Under the pieces are notes generated by a model. The model was not told where the DNA came from and ran no database searches. It worked only from the letters and a program-made list of their open reading frames with translations. Of a stretch of DNA of 64,000 nucleotides, positions 43,081-51,288 are shown piece after piece (the first letter of the stretch is position 1; every line of letters starts with the position of its first letter). A program made the translations under genes and the position numbers. Location: the NCBI RefSeq assembly GCF_040545875.1, contig NZ_JBEPMR010000011.1, one strand, 5' to 3'. The DNA comes from Faecalicatena_A orotica (GTDB lineage Bacteria; Bacillota; Clostridia; Lachnospirales; Lachnospiraceae).

Positions 43081-44043
43081 CTACCATTCAAGATAAGCCG
43101 CGCCCCACGACAGGCCTGCCCCGAAACCGGACATCACCAGCTTATCACCTCTTTTGAGCATCCCCTTCCGGTTCATTTCATCCAGAAGAATCGGAATGCT
43201 GGCGGAGGATGTATTTCCATACTCATCCATGTTCATAGGAAACTTGCTGATGTCTTCCTTCAGCCTCTTTGCGACTGATTCCACAATCCTTTTGTTTGCC
43301 TGGTGCAGTACAAAATAATTGATGTCGCCCACCGCGATACCAGTCCCTTCGAGGGTCTCCCGGATTACCTCCGGCACACACCTGACTGCGAATTTAAAAA
43401 CCGCCTGGCCGTTCATCTTCATATAAGAATCCAGATCTTCCCCTTCTATGGGCCGGTTTTTTCTGTGCCTGCTCATACAGGTCAGGGCATCTCCCATACT
43501 CCCGTCCGAATGCGTTACCGGCCGGACAGCTTCGCCTTCTTCCGCTTTCAAAACCGCCGCCCCCGCGCCGTCACCGAATAAGATACAGGTCCCGCGGTCC
43601 TCCCAGTTTACGGTATTAGACAGGCTCTCCGCCCCGATGATCAATACGGTCCTGTAAACGCCTGAGGCTATGTATGCCTGGGCTGTATTATAGGCAAATA
43701 AAAAACCGGTGCAGGCTGCATTCAGGTCAAAACCGGTCGCATTTACCGCCCCCAGTTCTTTCTGCACCTCGCAGGCCGTGCTAGGCAGCAGAACTTCTGA
43801 TGTAAATGTAGAAACCAGTATCAAATCCAGTTCCTCCGGATCAATGCCGCTGTTTTCCAAAGCCCGCTTCGATGCTTCTACGGACATGGATACGGTTGTC
43901 TCGTCTACTATAATATGTCTTCTTACGACGCCAGTCCGTTCACGGATCCATTCGTCGTTTGTATCTACAATCTTGGCCAAATCATTATTGTCCAGAAAAT
44001 GAGCCGGCACGTATGAACCTGTTCCACATATCTTTCCTATCAT
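43081..44043 (-). CDS. fabH: 3-oxoacyl-ACP synthase III FabH
   Basis: 320 aa initiating condensing enzyme. Cys in LNAACTGFLFAYNTA, His in FVLHQANKRIVES, Asn in YGNTSSASIP make the Cys-His-Asn triad. TNDEWIRERTGVVRRHI is the conserved N-terminal block. First gene of the fab operon; promoter with a palindromic operator upstream. Confidence 0.97.
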   Translation of the reverse strand: MIGKICGTGSYVPAHFLDNNDLAKIVDTNDEWIRERTGVVRRHIIVDETTVSMSVEASKRALENSGIDPEELDLILVSTFTSEVLLPSTACEVQKELGAVNATGFDLNAACTGFLFAYNTAQAYIASGVYRTVLIIGAESLSNTVNWEDRGTCILFGDGAGAAVLKAEEGEAVRPVTHSDGSMGDALTCMSRHRKNRPIEGEDLDSYMKMNGQAVFKFAVRCVPEVIRETLEGTGIAVGDINYFVLHQANKRIVESVAKRLKEDISKFPMNMDEYGNTSSASIPILLDEMNRKGMLKRGDKLVMSGFGAGLSWGAAYLEW

Positions 44044-44090
44044 AATCGTTCTCCGTGTTTAATTTCATTTCCAAATATTTTTATTTTAAA

Positions 44091-44134
44091 ATACTTTGAT
44101 TACCAAAGTATATCATAATAATTGTAAATGTCAA
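44091..44134 (-). promoter_or_regulatory. fab operon promoter with FabT-like operator
   Basis: Minus strand TTGACA (44129-44134), 16 bases, TATACT (44107-44112). ATACTTTGATTACCAAAGTAT (44091-44111) is a 21-base near-perfect palindrome covering the -10 and start region. Its TTTGAT..ACCAAA arms resemble FabT sites (TTTGATTATCAAA-like). The MarR gene at the end of the operon is the obvious candidate to bind. Confidence 0.75.
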
Positions 44135-44209
44135 GAATAAAATATAAATGACACAATAAACTTAAAAAAACACTCCTTAAAAAAATTTAAAAAATTTGTA
44201 AAAAAGGGG

Positions 44210-44239
44210 TTTACAAATGAGGTGATTATATGCTATTAT
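44210..44239 (+). promoter_or_regulatory. tRNA-Leu promoter
   Basis: TTTACA (44210-44215), 18 bases, TATTAT (44234-44239), 12 bases before the tRNA. Confidence 0.6.
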
Positions 44240-44251
44240 ATCACTTGTCGA

Positions 44252-44335
44252 GCGGAAGTGGCGGAATGGCAGACGCGCTAGATTCAGGTTCTAGTGGGAG
44301 TTTATCCTGTGAGAGTTCAAGTCTCTTCTTCCGCA
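44252..44335 (+). tRNA. tRNA-Leu (anticodon CAG)
   Basis: 84 bases, class II tRNA with a long variable arm. Acceptor GCGGAAG/CTTCCGC, anticodon stem CTAGA-TTCAGGT-TCTAG with CAG, T-loop TTCAAGT. CCA is not encoded. Discriminator A. Confidence 0.94.
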
Positions 44336-44340
44336 TAATT

Positions 44341-44370
44341 GCTGTAATCCTTGTGATTACAGCTTTTTTG
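44341..44370 (+). terminator. tRNA-Leu terminator
   Basis: GCTGTAATC pairs with GATTACAGC and is followed by TTTTTT. Confidence 0.88.
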
Positions 44371-44451
44371 TTTTTCTGCGTGGCTGACACGTTTGCTGGA
44401 TTAGCGGGCTGCTCCGTTGCTTACGGAAATATACATAAAATATGCGATATA

Positions 44452-44481
44452 TTGTTGCACTTATTCAGATAATTATATGAT
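44452..44481 (+). promoter_or_regulatory. Promoter of candidate small RNA
   Basis: TTGTTG (44452-44457), 18 bases, TATGAT (44476-44481). Start expected near 44488. Moderate match. Confidence 0.5.
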
Positions 44482-44487
44482 AGAATA

Positions 44488-44583
44488 TTTTTATGAGATT
44501 GGAACTAATCTCCTCGCCAACAAAATTAGTTCCTTTCCCACCACAAGCCCTGAGTCCAGTACTGGATAACGGGCTATTTTTTA
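44488..44583 (+). ncRNA. Candidate small RNA with competing hairpins
   Basis: About 95 bases between a promoter and a terminator, without an open frame. GAGATT (44495-44500) can pair with AATCTC (44507-44512), but GGAACTAAT (44501-44509) can instead pair with ATTAGTTCC (44525-44533); the two are mutually exclusive. The 3' end is AGCCC..TCCAG/CTGGA..GGGCT then ATTTTTT. I recognise no known family. It lies between tRNA-Leu and a convergent amidohydrolase gene. Confidence 0.55.
44546..44583 (+). terminator. Terminator of the candidate small RNA
   Basis: AGCCC/GGGCT outer stem and TCCAG/CTGGA inner stem (44546-44575), then a T-run. Confidence 0.8.
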
Positions 44584-44615
44584 TAGAATAGCACATGGTT
44601 ATAATAATACATCAA

Positions 44616-44658
44616 AAAATCCCCGCCGCTGCTTTTGCCATGCAGGGCGGGGATTTTT
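44616..44658. terminator. Bidirectional terminator
   Basis: AAAATCCCCGCC (44616-44627) pairs with GGCGGGGATTTT (44646-44657). It follows the amidohydrolase gene on the minus strand and faces the small RNA on the plus strand. Confidence 0.88.
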
Positions 44659-44661
44659 CCT

Positions 44662-45486
44662 CTAATACAATTCCGAAATAATTTCATATGTTTCAGGGCG
44701 GCGGTCTCTCAGATATACGACTTCGTTTTCCCGATAGTATGCCACTTCATCGAGGTCTACCGTACAGGTCAGCAGTGCCTCCTCATTTACAGGTGCCTCA
44801 GCCAGCAGCTTCCCTCTGGGGTTGTAGATTTTATTATTCCCAAACATCTCACACTTGCCTTCAGTGCCTACCCTGTTAATTCCTGCAACGAAACAGCCAT
44901 TTTCCAGTGACCGGGAAGCAAAGTAGATATCCCACATGTCTTTGTCCCAGATCGGAAAGGCACTAGGACATAAGATGAGCTCGGCACCTTTTAATGTCAG
45001 AATTCTGGAGACTTCCGGAAATCCTCCATCGTAGCAGATCATCATTCCGACTTTTCCAAACTCGGTCTGGAAGACCGGATATTCACTGCCTGACCTGAAC
45101 CAAAAGCGCTCTCCCGCCCAGAGATGTGTCTTATTATAGGTTCCCATCAGGCTTCCATCTTTCCCTACCATAATAAGTCCATTATACAGTACTCCCGGCA
45201 TGGTGCTTTTTAAGACAATTGGGGCGGCAATATACATACCGTATTCTTTCGCCCTCTTACTTAATATCTGAAATGTTTCGCCATCCGGCTCCTCTGCAAG
45301 CTCCAGATATTTCCCCTGAATCAGGTCAGGGCTGTAGCCTGTTGTGCACATCTCGGGGAAACAGATTATATCCGTATGCTTCTCAGAAGCCTCTTTTAAA
45401 AATTCCAGCATCCTTGCTATATTTTTTTCTTTATCCATTAAAACACAGTCCATCTGCACTAACCCAACGGTTACTTTTCTGCCCAT
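44662..45486 (-). CDS. Carbon-nitrogen hydrolase (nitrilase superfamily)
   Basis: 274 aa. Catalytic Glu in DIICFPEMCTTGYSP, Lys in GTYNKTHLWAGE and Cys in MMICYDGGFPEVSR form the superfamily triad. Similar to N-carbamoyl-amino-acid or omega-amidase branches; the exact amide cannot be told. It follows the NCS1 permease gene (34-base gap) and may act on the imported compound. Confidence 0.9.
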   Translation of the reverse strand: MGRKVTVGLVQMDCVLMDKEKNIARMLEFLKEASEKHTDIICFPEMCTTGYSPDLIQGKYLELAEEPDGETFQILSKRAKEYGMYIAAPIVLKSTMPGVLYNGLIMVGKDGSLMGTYNKTHLWAGERFWFRSGSEYPVFQTEFGKVGMMICYDGGFPEVSRILTLKGAELILCPSAFPIWDKDMWDIYFASRSLENGCFVAGINRVGTEGKCEMFGNNKIYNPRGKLLAEAPVNEEALLTCTVDLDEVAYYRENEVVYLRDRRPETYEIISELY

Positions 45487-45520
45487 ATTCTTCTACCTCA
45501 CTTCAACTGTTTTCTATAAA

Positions 45521-46810
45521 CTATTTGTTCTTCTCTATCAATTTAGTCCAGATAAAATGGACGAGGAATGCTGCCAGCATACCGTCAATACTCGGCACGG
45601 TTGTCAGCCGGACGGCAGTATACGTGGTAATAAATGATATAGCAGATCCTACTACCCATGCCACACATGCCGGTGTTTCGATGTTTTTCACTTCCCCTGC
45701 CAATTCCTCCTTGTATCTGGCCTTATGGAAGAAGTAATAGTCAGATGCAAGTACACCGCCCATCGGTGGAATTAATACTCCAAGGTAATTCAGAAAACCT
45801 GTTATATTCTGTGCAATTCCCGTCAATGCGAGCAGAATTCCAATTACACCTGAGATTATGGTGATCTGATATTTTTTCAGTTTCTTGAATACAACGGCAA
45901 ATCCCAGAGCCGCGCAGTAAAGATTATTATCGTTGGAAGTCCACTGTGCCAGCATTAATACCAGAAGAGCGGCAAATCCCCAGCCCAGCCTCAGCATAAT
46001 TTCAATAATATCAGAAGTTCCTGTCACCTGTGCCATAAGGCAGCCTACAACAAGCATAACCGGAACAACAATAGCGAAGGCAAAGATTGCCGCAAGTATT
46101 GTATCTTTCGCTGACTTCGCATATCTGGATACATCGGGTGCTACAACTGCCCCTACAATAAATGAAGCGATTGCGCTGGATATCCCATAACCTACGGTAA
46201 TCGCCTGCCCTGCTGCCTGAAACTCTACAATTTCTCCCATTGAATATCCCTGCATCACCTTTATAACGGATGCCACCAGAAGGATAATCAGAAGCGGAAC
46301 TGCAATCTTACTTAGCAAATCCAGACTCTTATACCCGAATGTAGAAGTCAGAATCATCAAAATGCCTCCTACAATAACACATAAGAAGGTAGGAAGCAAA
46401 ACCCCAGTTGCCATCTTTACCGTTGTGCTAACCGTCTCACCAAACAGCCCCAGTTGAACACCAAACCAGCCGTAGGAGCCAAATGCCTGAATTAATGCAA
46501 TAATCACAATAGCCGCTTTTCCAAAAGTAAATGAACTGATCATTGCTGTAGAAAGATGGGTGTGTGCCCCTATCACACCGCAGACCCCCGTAACAATCGC
46601 AAGTACAATTCCTCCAATAAATGCAGCGGCAACCGCCTGTTTAAAGCTCAGCCCGTTTCCAAGTGCACCACCAATTACAATCATTCCCAGGTTGATGCCT
46701 ACTCCTGCCCAGATCAGCCCCATAGACAACCAATTATAAGTCCTTTCCTCCGGTACAGACGATGTTGCATAATCATTCAGTACATTTGTCTTCTCCTTCT
46801 CATTTCCCAT
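45521..46810 (-). CDS. NCS1-family permease (CodB-like)
   Basis: 429 aa, about 12 hydrophobic helices. Starts at ATG 46808-46810 (MGNEKEKTNVLNDYATSSVP) with GAAAGGAGAGGG upstream. GVGINLGMIVIGGALGNGLS, SSFTFGKAAIVIIALIQAFG, GWFGVQLGLFGETV and the LAQWTSNDNNLYCAALGFAV segment are typical of cytosine/purine:cation symporters. Likely imports a pyrimidine, purine or hydantoin-like substrate. PucR regulator lies upstream. Confidence 0.9.
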   Translation of the reverse strand: MGNEKEKTNVLNDYATSSVPEERTYNWLSMGLIWAGVGINLGMIVIGGALGNGLSFKQAVAAAFIGGIVLAIVTGVCGVIGAHTHLSTAMISSFTFGKAAIVIIALIQAFGSYGWFGVQLGLFGETVSTTVKMATGVLLPTFLCVIVGGILMILTSTFGYKSLDLLSKIAVPLLIILLVASVIKVMQGYSMGEIVEFQAAGQAITVGYGISSAIASFIVGAVVAPDVSRYAKSAKDTILAAIFAFAIVVPVMLVVGCLMAQVTGTSDIIEIMLRLGWGFAALLVLMLAQWTSNDNNLYCAALGFAVVFKKLKKYQITIISGVIGILLALTGIAQNITGFLNYLGVLIPPMGGVLASDYYFFHKARYKEELAGEVKNIETPACVAWVVGSAISFITTYTAVRLTTVPSIDGMLAAFLVHFIWTKLIEKNK

Positions 46811-46930
46811 TATGCCCTCTCCTTTCTCACTCCTGATAAAGACCTGCCTGTTCAGAAAAAGCTGCACCCAAAAATCAGTACAGCTTCTTTGCTCTTTATC
46901 ACATTTAGTTTACAAATAAAATATAACATA

Positions 46931-46959
46931 CAGGACGTCTTCATGCATCATTCGTCCTG
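46931..46959 (-). terminator. Hairpin between pucR and permease genes
   Basis: CAGGACG pairs with CGTCCTG around a 15-base loop, followed on the minus strand by an AT-rich run (TATGTTATATTTTATTTG). Could end the regulator transcript or attenuate the permease. Confidence 0.45.
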
Positions 46960-46994
46960 CACAAATATCTCTTCCAGGGTTGGGCATACTGCAC

Positions 46995-48626
46995 CTAAAA
47001 AACAAACCTTCTAATTTTAAAAGCTATCGTAAGCTTCAATATCACCTCATGATCATTCAAATTAAATCCGGTAATCTCTTCTATCTGGCTGAGGCGGTAA
47101 AGCAGTGTATTCCTGTGGAGAAACAGTGCATCTGCCGTTTCCTTGCGTGCACCGGCCTTTTCTGTCAGCATCTCAAGTGTTTCCATGAGCCTGCTCTCAT
47201 GGCCTCTGTCGTACTCCTCCAATGGTTTTAACAGGCTGCTACTGAAATTCCGGAAATACTCCTGTCTGCCCATCTCTAAAAATACAGATTCAAGCGCCAG
47301 ATCATCTATGAAGAAAACAGACCGACCTGACCGTTCTTTTTTTCCGATCTCGACCGCTGTTTTTCCTTCCTCATGTGCTTCGCCAAAACGGCTGAATTGT
47401 TCTATCATGTTTGAGGCTCCGGTTGTCATGGTGAGCATAAACTTCTTTTTCAGCCTTATGCATATTTCACCGATCAGGTCGATAATCTGAAACTTATCTG
47501 CACTCTGCGGAAACAGACAGTAGAAACGGTCACTGAGATTCGTAACAAAGAATACGTGAAACTTTTTCTTAATTACAGACTTGTATTCCTCTAAGATATC
47601 ATCCTTAATATTCTGGATCTCCTGCTCACTTTTCCCCTCTGCAAAGCTCTCAAAATCATCGATATCAGATATTGTCATACGGCACGGGAGCACCGCCCAC
47701 CCGTGGCCCCTGGCCCTCTTTTGTGCCTCATCCTCCGATAAAGTGTTCTCATTGATCAGGTCCAGAAAGAAGCCTGTGTCCTGATGAAACTCTCTTTCCT
47801 CAGCAAGTCCTTTTCCAGAGAATTCCAAAGCGGCATAAACGGAAGCCTGCCTGACTGCGATCTGCATCATCTCTGTCAACTGTCCTGACCTTCCCATTAC
47901 ATACATATATCCCCGGCATTTGCCTTTTACATTAATCATACAGGCCATCATCTCGCCGCCATCCTCCAGACGGACCAGACTGCCGCCCTGACAAAATTGG
48001 GGGTCTTTCAGAAAGTCCTTCAGGAATACACCGCCTGTCCCATTATCCTCGATCCACCCGGACATGCTCCCCTGTGATGCCTGATAAGAACTGATTACTT
48101 CAAAATTCCGGTATGTAATCAGGACATCACACTGGATCAGGCTGCCAAGCATACTGCAGATAGAATCAAAGCTTCCGCCTTCGATCTGCAGATTCAGAAA
48201 ACGCTCATTCATCTGTTCCGTAAATTCAAGCTTCATATTCTGTTCATCCACGATCTGTTTCATCAAAGGATGGATGATATCTATAAAAGGGAGTTCCGGC
48301 GGAATTACGATAATCGGAATTTCCAGTCTGTCTGCCAATTCTGTGATACTGGGCGGGATATTGCCAATAAATCTTGTCTTCAGGGCAATCCCCGATGAGC
48401 CGGCATCATACAGCCCCTGAATAATTCCCAACAGGGCACCTTCGTCGTCTTTGACCGCATATCCGGTCGTAATCAATAATTCATCCTTTTTCAGCCAGGG
48501 CAGGATGTTCGGCACTTCCATCTCGTCGATACAGGAGATCGGCCGGTCCAGACCCGCTTCCCCGGCAATCAGACTGCAGCCATTAAACGCTTTTGATCTA
48601 AGTGCCTCCCTTACAGTAACAGTCAT
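46995..48626 (-). CDS. PucR-family transcriptional regulator
   Basis: 543 aa. N-terminal PucR domain: MTVTVREALRSKAFNGCSLI then EVPNILPWLKKDELLITTGY and PPSITELADRLEIPIIVIPP. C-terminal HTH_30: LFLHRNTLLYRLSQIEEITG, then FNLNDHEVILKLTIAF (about residues 500-540). A GGDEF-like/CdaR middle region lies between. PucR proteins activate purine or related catabolic genes. Divergent from the methyltransferase gene and upstream of the permease. Confidence 0.9.
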   Translation of the reverse strand: MTVTVREALRSKAFNGCSLIAGEAGLDRPISCIDEMEVPNILPWLKKDELLITTGYAVKDDEGALLGIIQGLYDAGSSGIALKTRFIGNIPPSITELADRLEIPIIVIPPELPFIDIIHPLMKQIVDEQNMKLEFTEQMNERFLNLQIEGGSFDSICSMLGSLIQCDVLITYRNFEVISSYQASQGSMSGWIEDNGTGGVFLKDFLKDPQFCQGGSLVRLEDGGEMMACMINVKGKCRGYMYVMGRSGQLTEMMQIAVRQASVYAALEFSGKGLAEEREFHQDTGFFLDLINENTLSEDEAQKRARGHGWAVLPCRMTISDIDDFESFAEGKSEQEIQNIKDDILEEYKSVIKKKFHVFFVTNLSDRFYCLFPQSADKFQIIDLIGEICIRLKKKFMLTMTTGASNMIEQFSRFGEAHEEGKTAVEIGKKERSGRSVFFIDDLALESVFLEMGRQEYFRNFSSSLLKPLEEYDRGHESRLMETLEMLTEKAGARKETADALFLHRNTLLYRLSQIEEITGFNLNDHEVILKLTIAFKIRRFVF

Positions 48627-48906
48627 TTACTCACCCCTTTACATTTCATCGGTTTTTCATCTATTCAAAACCATGAACAGCTATCCTCTTCCTTACTATT
48701 TAACATGGTACGACACACATCTTCAAAAGTCAAACAATGGTATTCAAAAATATCCAATAATAAATGAAAGTATAAGGGCGAACAGGGTATGGAACAATCT
48801 AACAAAAGTATAAAAATTTCAAAAAACAGAATATTTTTACTAAAAATCAATAGTTAAACTCGTTATACTTATTTTATCAAGAACAAAGTTTCCCAGGAGG
48901 TAATAT
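48627..48906. other. pucR - methyltransferase divergent region
   Basis: 280 bases. It contains a degenerate family B element (TATTCAAAACCATGAACAGCTA, about 48662-48684) and a plus-strand TATACT (48864-48869) without a good -35. No gene or clear operator seen. Confidence 0.35.
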
Positions 48907-49917
48907 ATGAAGATGAATATGAAACAATGGATCGCGGATACGATTAATAACCCTGTTAAGAAGGCAATGCCAGTGTTGTCATTCCCGGCAATTCAGAAGA
49001 TGGGGATCACAGTAAAGGATCTGATTTCCAGCAGTGACCTTCAGGCACGCGGTATGCAGATTGTTGCAGAAAGTACAGATGCATCCGCTTCTGTAAGCCT
49101 TATGGATCTGTCTGTCGAAGCTGAATGCTTCGGCTCCACAATCCGTGTATCAGATGAGGAAGTTCCGACTGTTATCGGAAGTGTTGTCAATACAGAAGAA
49201 GAGGCCGATGCGCTCGAAATCCCTGAAATCGGTGCAGGACGAACATCCACTTATATAGAAGCAATTGAAAAAGCCGCAAAGTTAATTGAAGACCGCCCCA
49301 TTCTCGCTGGAGCGATCGGACCATTCTCGCTTGCAGGAAGGTTAATGGATGTATCCGAGGCTATGATCTATTGTTATGAAGAGCCGGATATGGTACATAC
49401 TGTGCTTGAAAAAGTCACAAAATTCATCATTAATTACTGCCGTGAATACAAAAAAGCCGGAGCAAACGGTATTGTCCTCGCAGAGCCTCTGGCAGGACTG
49501 CTCTCCCCGTCACTCGCTGAAGAATTCTCTGCTGACTACGTAAAACAGATCGTAGATGCTGTTCAGGATGATGAATTCATTATCGTTTACCACAACTGCG
49601 GAAATTGCACAATCCAACAGATCGACTCTATCATCGCAACAGGCTGCCCGCTCCTTCATTTCGGAAATGCGATCGACATGGCTGAGATGATGCCGCACAT
49701 TCCCGCACACATCATAGCTGCAGGAAATGTAGACCCGGCCGGCCAGTTCAGAAACGGAACAACAGAATCTATCAAAGCTGCTACAAAGGAGATCATGGAC
49801 AAATGCTGTAAGTATCCAAACTTCGTCATCTCCTCCGGCTGTGATATCCCCCCGCTTTCTAAGTGGGAGAATATCAATGCATTCTTCGAAGCGGTAGATG
49901 AATTCTACGCCGGATAA
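48907..49917 (+). CDS. UroD/MtaA-type methyltransferase
   Basis: 336 aa, uroporphyrinogen decarboxylase superfamily, MtaA/CmuA branch. Candidate zinc ligands are in VYHNCGNCTIQQ and VISSGCDIPPLS (HxC...C), as in corrinoid:thiol methyltransferases. UroD porphyrin-site arginines at the N-terminus are missing, so heme synthesis is unlikely. CCCAGGAGG RBS. No corrinoid protein gene is adjacent, so the methyl donor is unknown. Confidence 0.85.
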   Translation: MKMNMKQWIADTINNPVKKAMPVLSFPAIQKMGITVKDLISSSDLQARGMQIVAESTDASASVSLMDLSVEAECFGSTIRVSDEEVPTVIGSVVNTEEEADALEIPEIGAGRTSTYIEAIEKAAKLIEDRPILAGAIGPFSLAGRLMDVSEAMIYCYEEPDMVHTVLEKVTKFIINYCREYKKAGANGIVLAEPLAGLLSPSLAEEFSADYVKQIVDAVQDDEFIIVYHNCGNCTIQQIDSIIATGCPLLHFGNAIDMAEMMPHIPAHIIAAGNVDPAGQFRNGTTESIKAATKEIMDKCCKYPNFVISSGCDIPPLSKWENINAFFEAVDEFYAG

Positions 49918-49944
49918 CATTCAGACAGTCTGCAGGTATAAGCA

Positions 49945-49990
49945 GAAGGCGGTAACCGAAGCTCCCACTCCGTTTACCGCCTTCCTCTAT
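49945..49990 (+). terminator. Methyltransferase terminator
   Basis: GAAGGCGGTAA pairs with TTACCGCCTTC around an 18-base loop, then CTCTATTT. It also faces the minus-strand gene ending at 50008. Confidence 0.8.
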
Positions 49991-50007
49991 TTATCATCAT
50001 ACTATTA

Positions 50008-50739
50008 CTACATATATCTGCCGAATCCGCCTCCATAACCGCCTCCGTTACAGCACAGTCCGCCTCCGCCACAGCAGAGATTACACACAAGGTTAGCGAT
50101 ACACAGCTTCATACAGAAGCTGCTGCCTCCCATGACCGGATAGCCATAGGCGCTCTGCCTCTGCTGATACCATCCCCCGGTTCCCTGAAGACGATTTAAA
50201 AGCATCTGGTACTGCATATTGTCCGGATCAAGCCTTACCGCTTCCTTGGCATGTTCCTGCGCCGTCACATTATTCCCCATTCCGGAATTAGCCGAAGCGC
50301 TGTAAAAATACCAGAGGGCGCTGTGCTCCTTGATACCATCCAGAACATTGAGTGCTTCTTTGTAATGGCCGCTTTGTATGTAATTTGCCGCGGCTCTCAA
50401 GTGAATGTCTGATTCACTGTCCCCGGTCTGGCTGCCATAGGAACGGTTCCCTCCGAAGCCGCCAAAGCCACCGAATCCTCCAAAACCACCGAAGTCACCA
50501 TAACCGCCCTGTGAACTGCCAAAACCACCCTGGCCGCCTGAATATCCTCTCTCCCGTTCATCCATAATCTGCTGATAGGCCTGCTGCACTTCTTTAAACT
50601 TCGCCTCCGCTTCATCCTTCAGCGGATTGTCGATATTCGCATCGGGATGGTACTTTCTGCTCAGCGTCCTGTACGCTTTCTTTATCTCGTCATCGGAAGC
50701 ATCCTGTGACACTCCCAGCACTCTGTATGGATCATTCAT
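50008..50739 (-). CDS. J-domain protein with FGG repeats and Cys/Gly tail
   Basis: 243 aa. J domain at residues 1-65 with the HPD motif in SRKYHPDANIDNPL. A Gly/Phe run of repeated FGG units follows (about residues 68-95), like the G/F region of DnaJ. A TPR-like helical section follows (ANYIQSGHYKEALNVLDGIK, AKEAVRLDPDNMQYQMLLNR). The end is Cys/Gly rich: NLVCNLCCGGGGLCC. No CxxCxGxG zinc domain, so a type III J protein. Likely an Hsp70 co-chaperone. Downstream of a membrane zinc-ribbon gene (19-base gap). Confidence 0.88.
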   Translation of the reverse strand: MNDPYRVLGVSQDASDDEIKKAYRTLSRKYHPDANIDNPLKDEAEAKFKEVQQAYQQIMDERERGYSGGQGGFGSSQGGYGDFGGFGGFGGFGGFGGNRSYGSQTGDSESDIHLRAAANYIQSGHYKEALNVLDGIKEHSALWYFYSASANSGMGNNVTAQEHAKEAVRLDPDNMQYQMLLNRLQGTGGWYQQRQSAYGYPVMGGSSFCMKLCIANLVCNLCCGGGGLCCNGGGYGGGFGRYM

Positions 50740-50758
50740 TGTTCCCTTATACCCTCAC

Positions 50759-51166
50759 TTAACTTTTCTTTATGAATGTATTGCTGCATTTTGGGCAGCG
50801 CACTTCAATCTTTCCTTTTCCTCTCGGGATCCTGATCTTCTGTCCGCAGCCCGGGCATTTATATATATGGTATGCCTTTCTCTGTTTAAACATATTCTTC
50901 TGTCTCTGGAAAAAGCAGCGGATCTTGTATGTCCTGGCCATAAACGACTGGTTCTCTGCATACCGTTTCGTCACATTCTTAGAAAACATTCTGAAATAGC
51001 AGTAAATAATCAGGACCCATCCCAATACATAGCAGATTGTTCCGACCGTCTTTCCCGCGAAAAAGGATGAGAGCAGCACGACAACCAAACCTAAAACGAG
51101 CAGAAATTTTGAAAATGTATCTACTCCGTACCGACCCTGCATAAACCGTACCAGTTTTTCTTTCAT
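50759..51166 (-). CDS. Two-TM protein with C-terminal zinc ribbon
   Basis: 135 aa. Hydrophobic helices FLLVLGLVVVLLSSFFAG and VGTICYVLGWVLIIYCYF (residues 20-60), then a basic segment and a zinc ribbon: YKCPGCGQKIRIPRGKGKIE then VRCPKCSNTF, four cysteines as CPGC/CPKC. Cytosolic ribbon anchored to the membrane. Precedes the J-domain gene as one operon. I do not recognise a named family; a client-recruiting partner is a guess. Confidence 0.82.
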   Translation of the reverse strand: MKEKLVRFMQGRYGVDTFSKFLLVLGLVVVLLSSFFAGKTVGTICYVLGWVLIIYCYFRMFSKNVTKRYAENQSFMARTYKIRCFFQRQKNMFKQRKAYHIYKCPGCGQKIRIPRGKGKIEVRCPKCSNTFIKKS

Positions 51167-51288
51167 TCTATACCAACCTCACTTTTTTTCTTGCCCGCAG
51201 TTTTCTGCGGGCTGTATGACTACATGAAAGACATTTTCCTCTGTTTTTCGCGGATTGTCAAGAAAACTCTTATTAAATAACTATAAAT

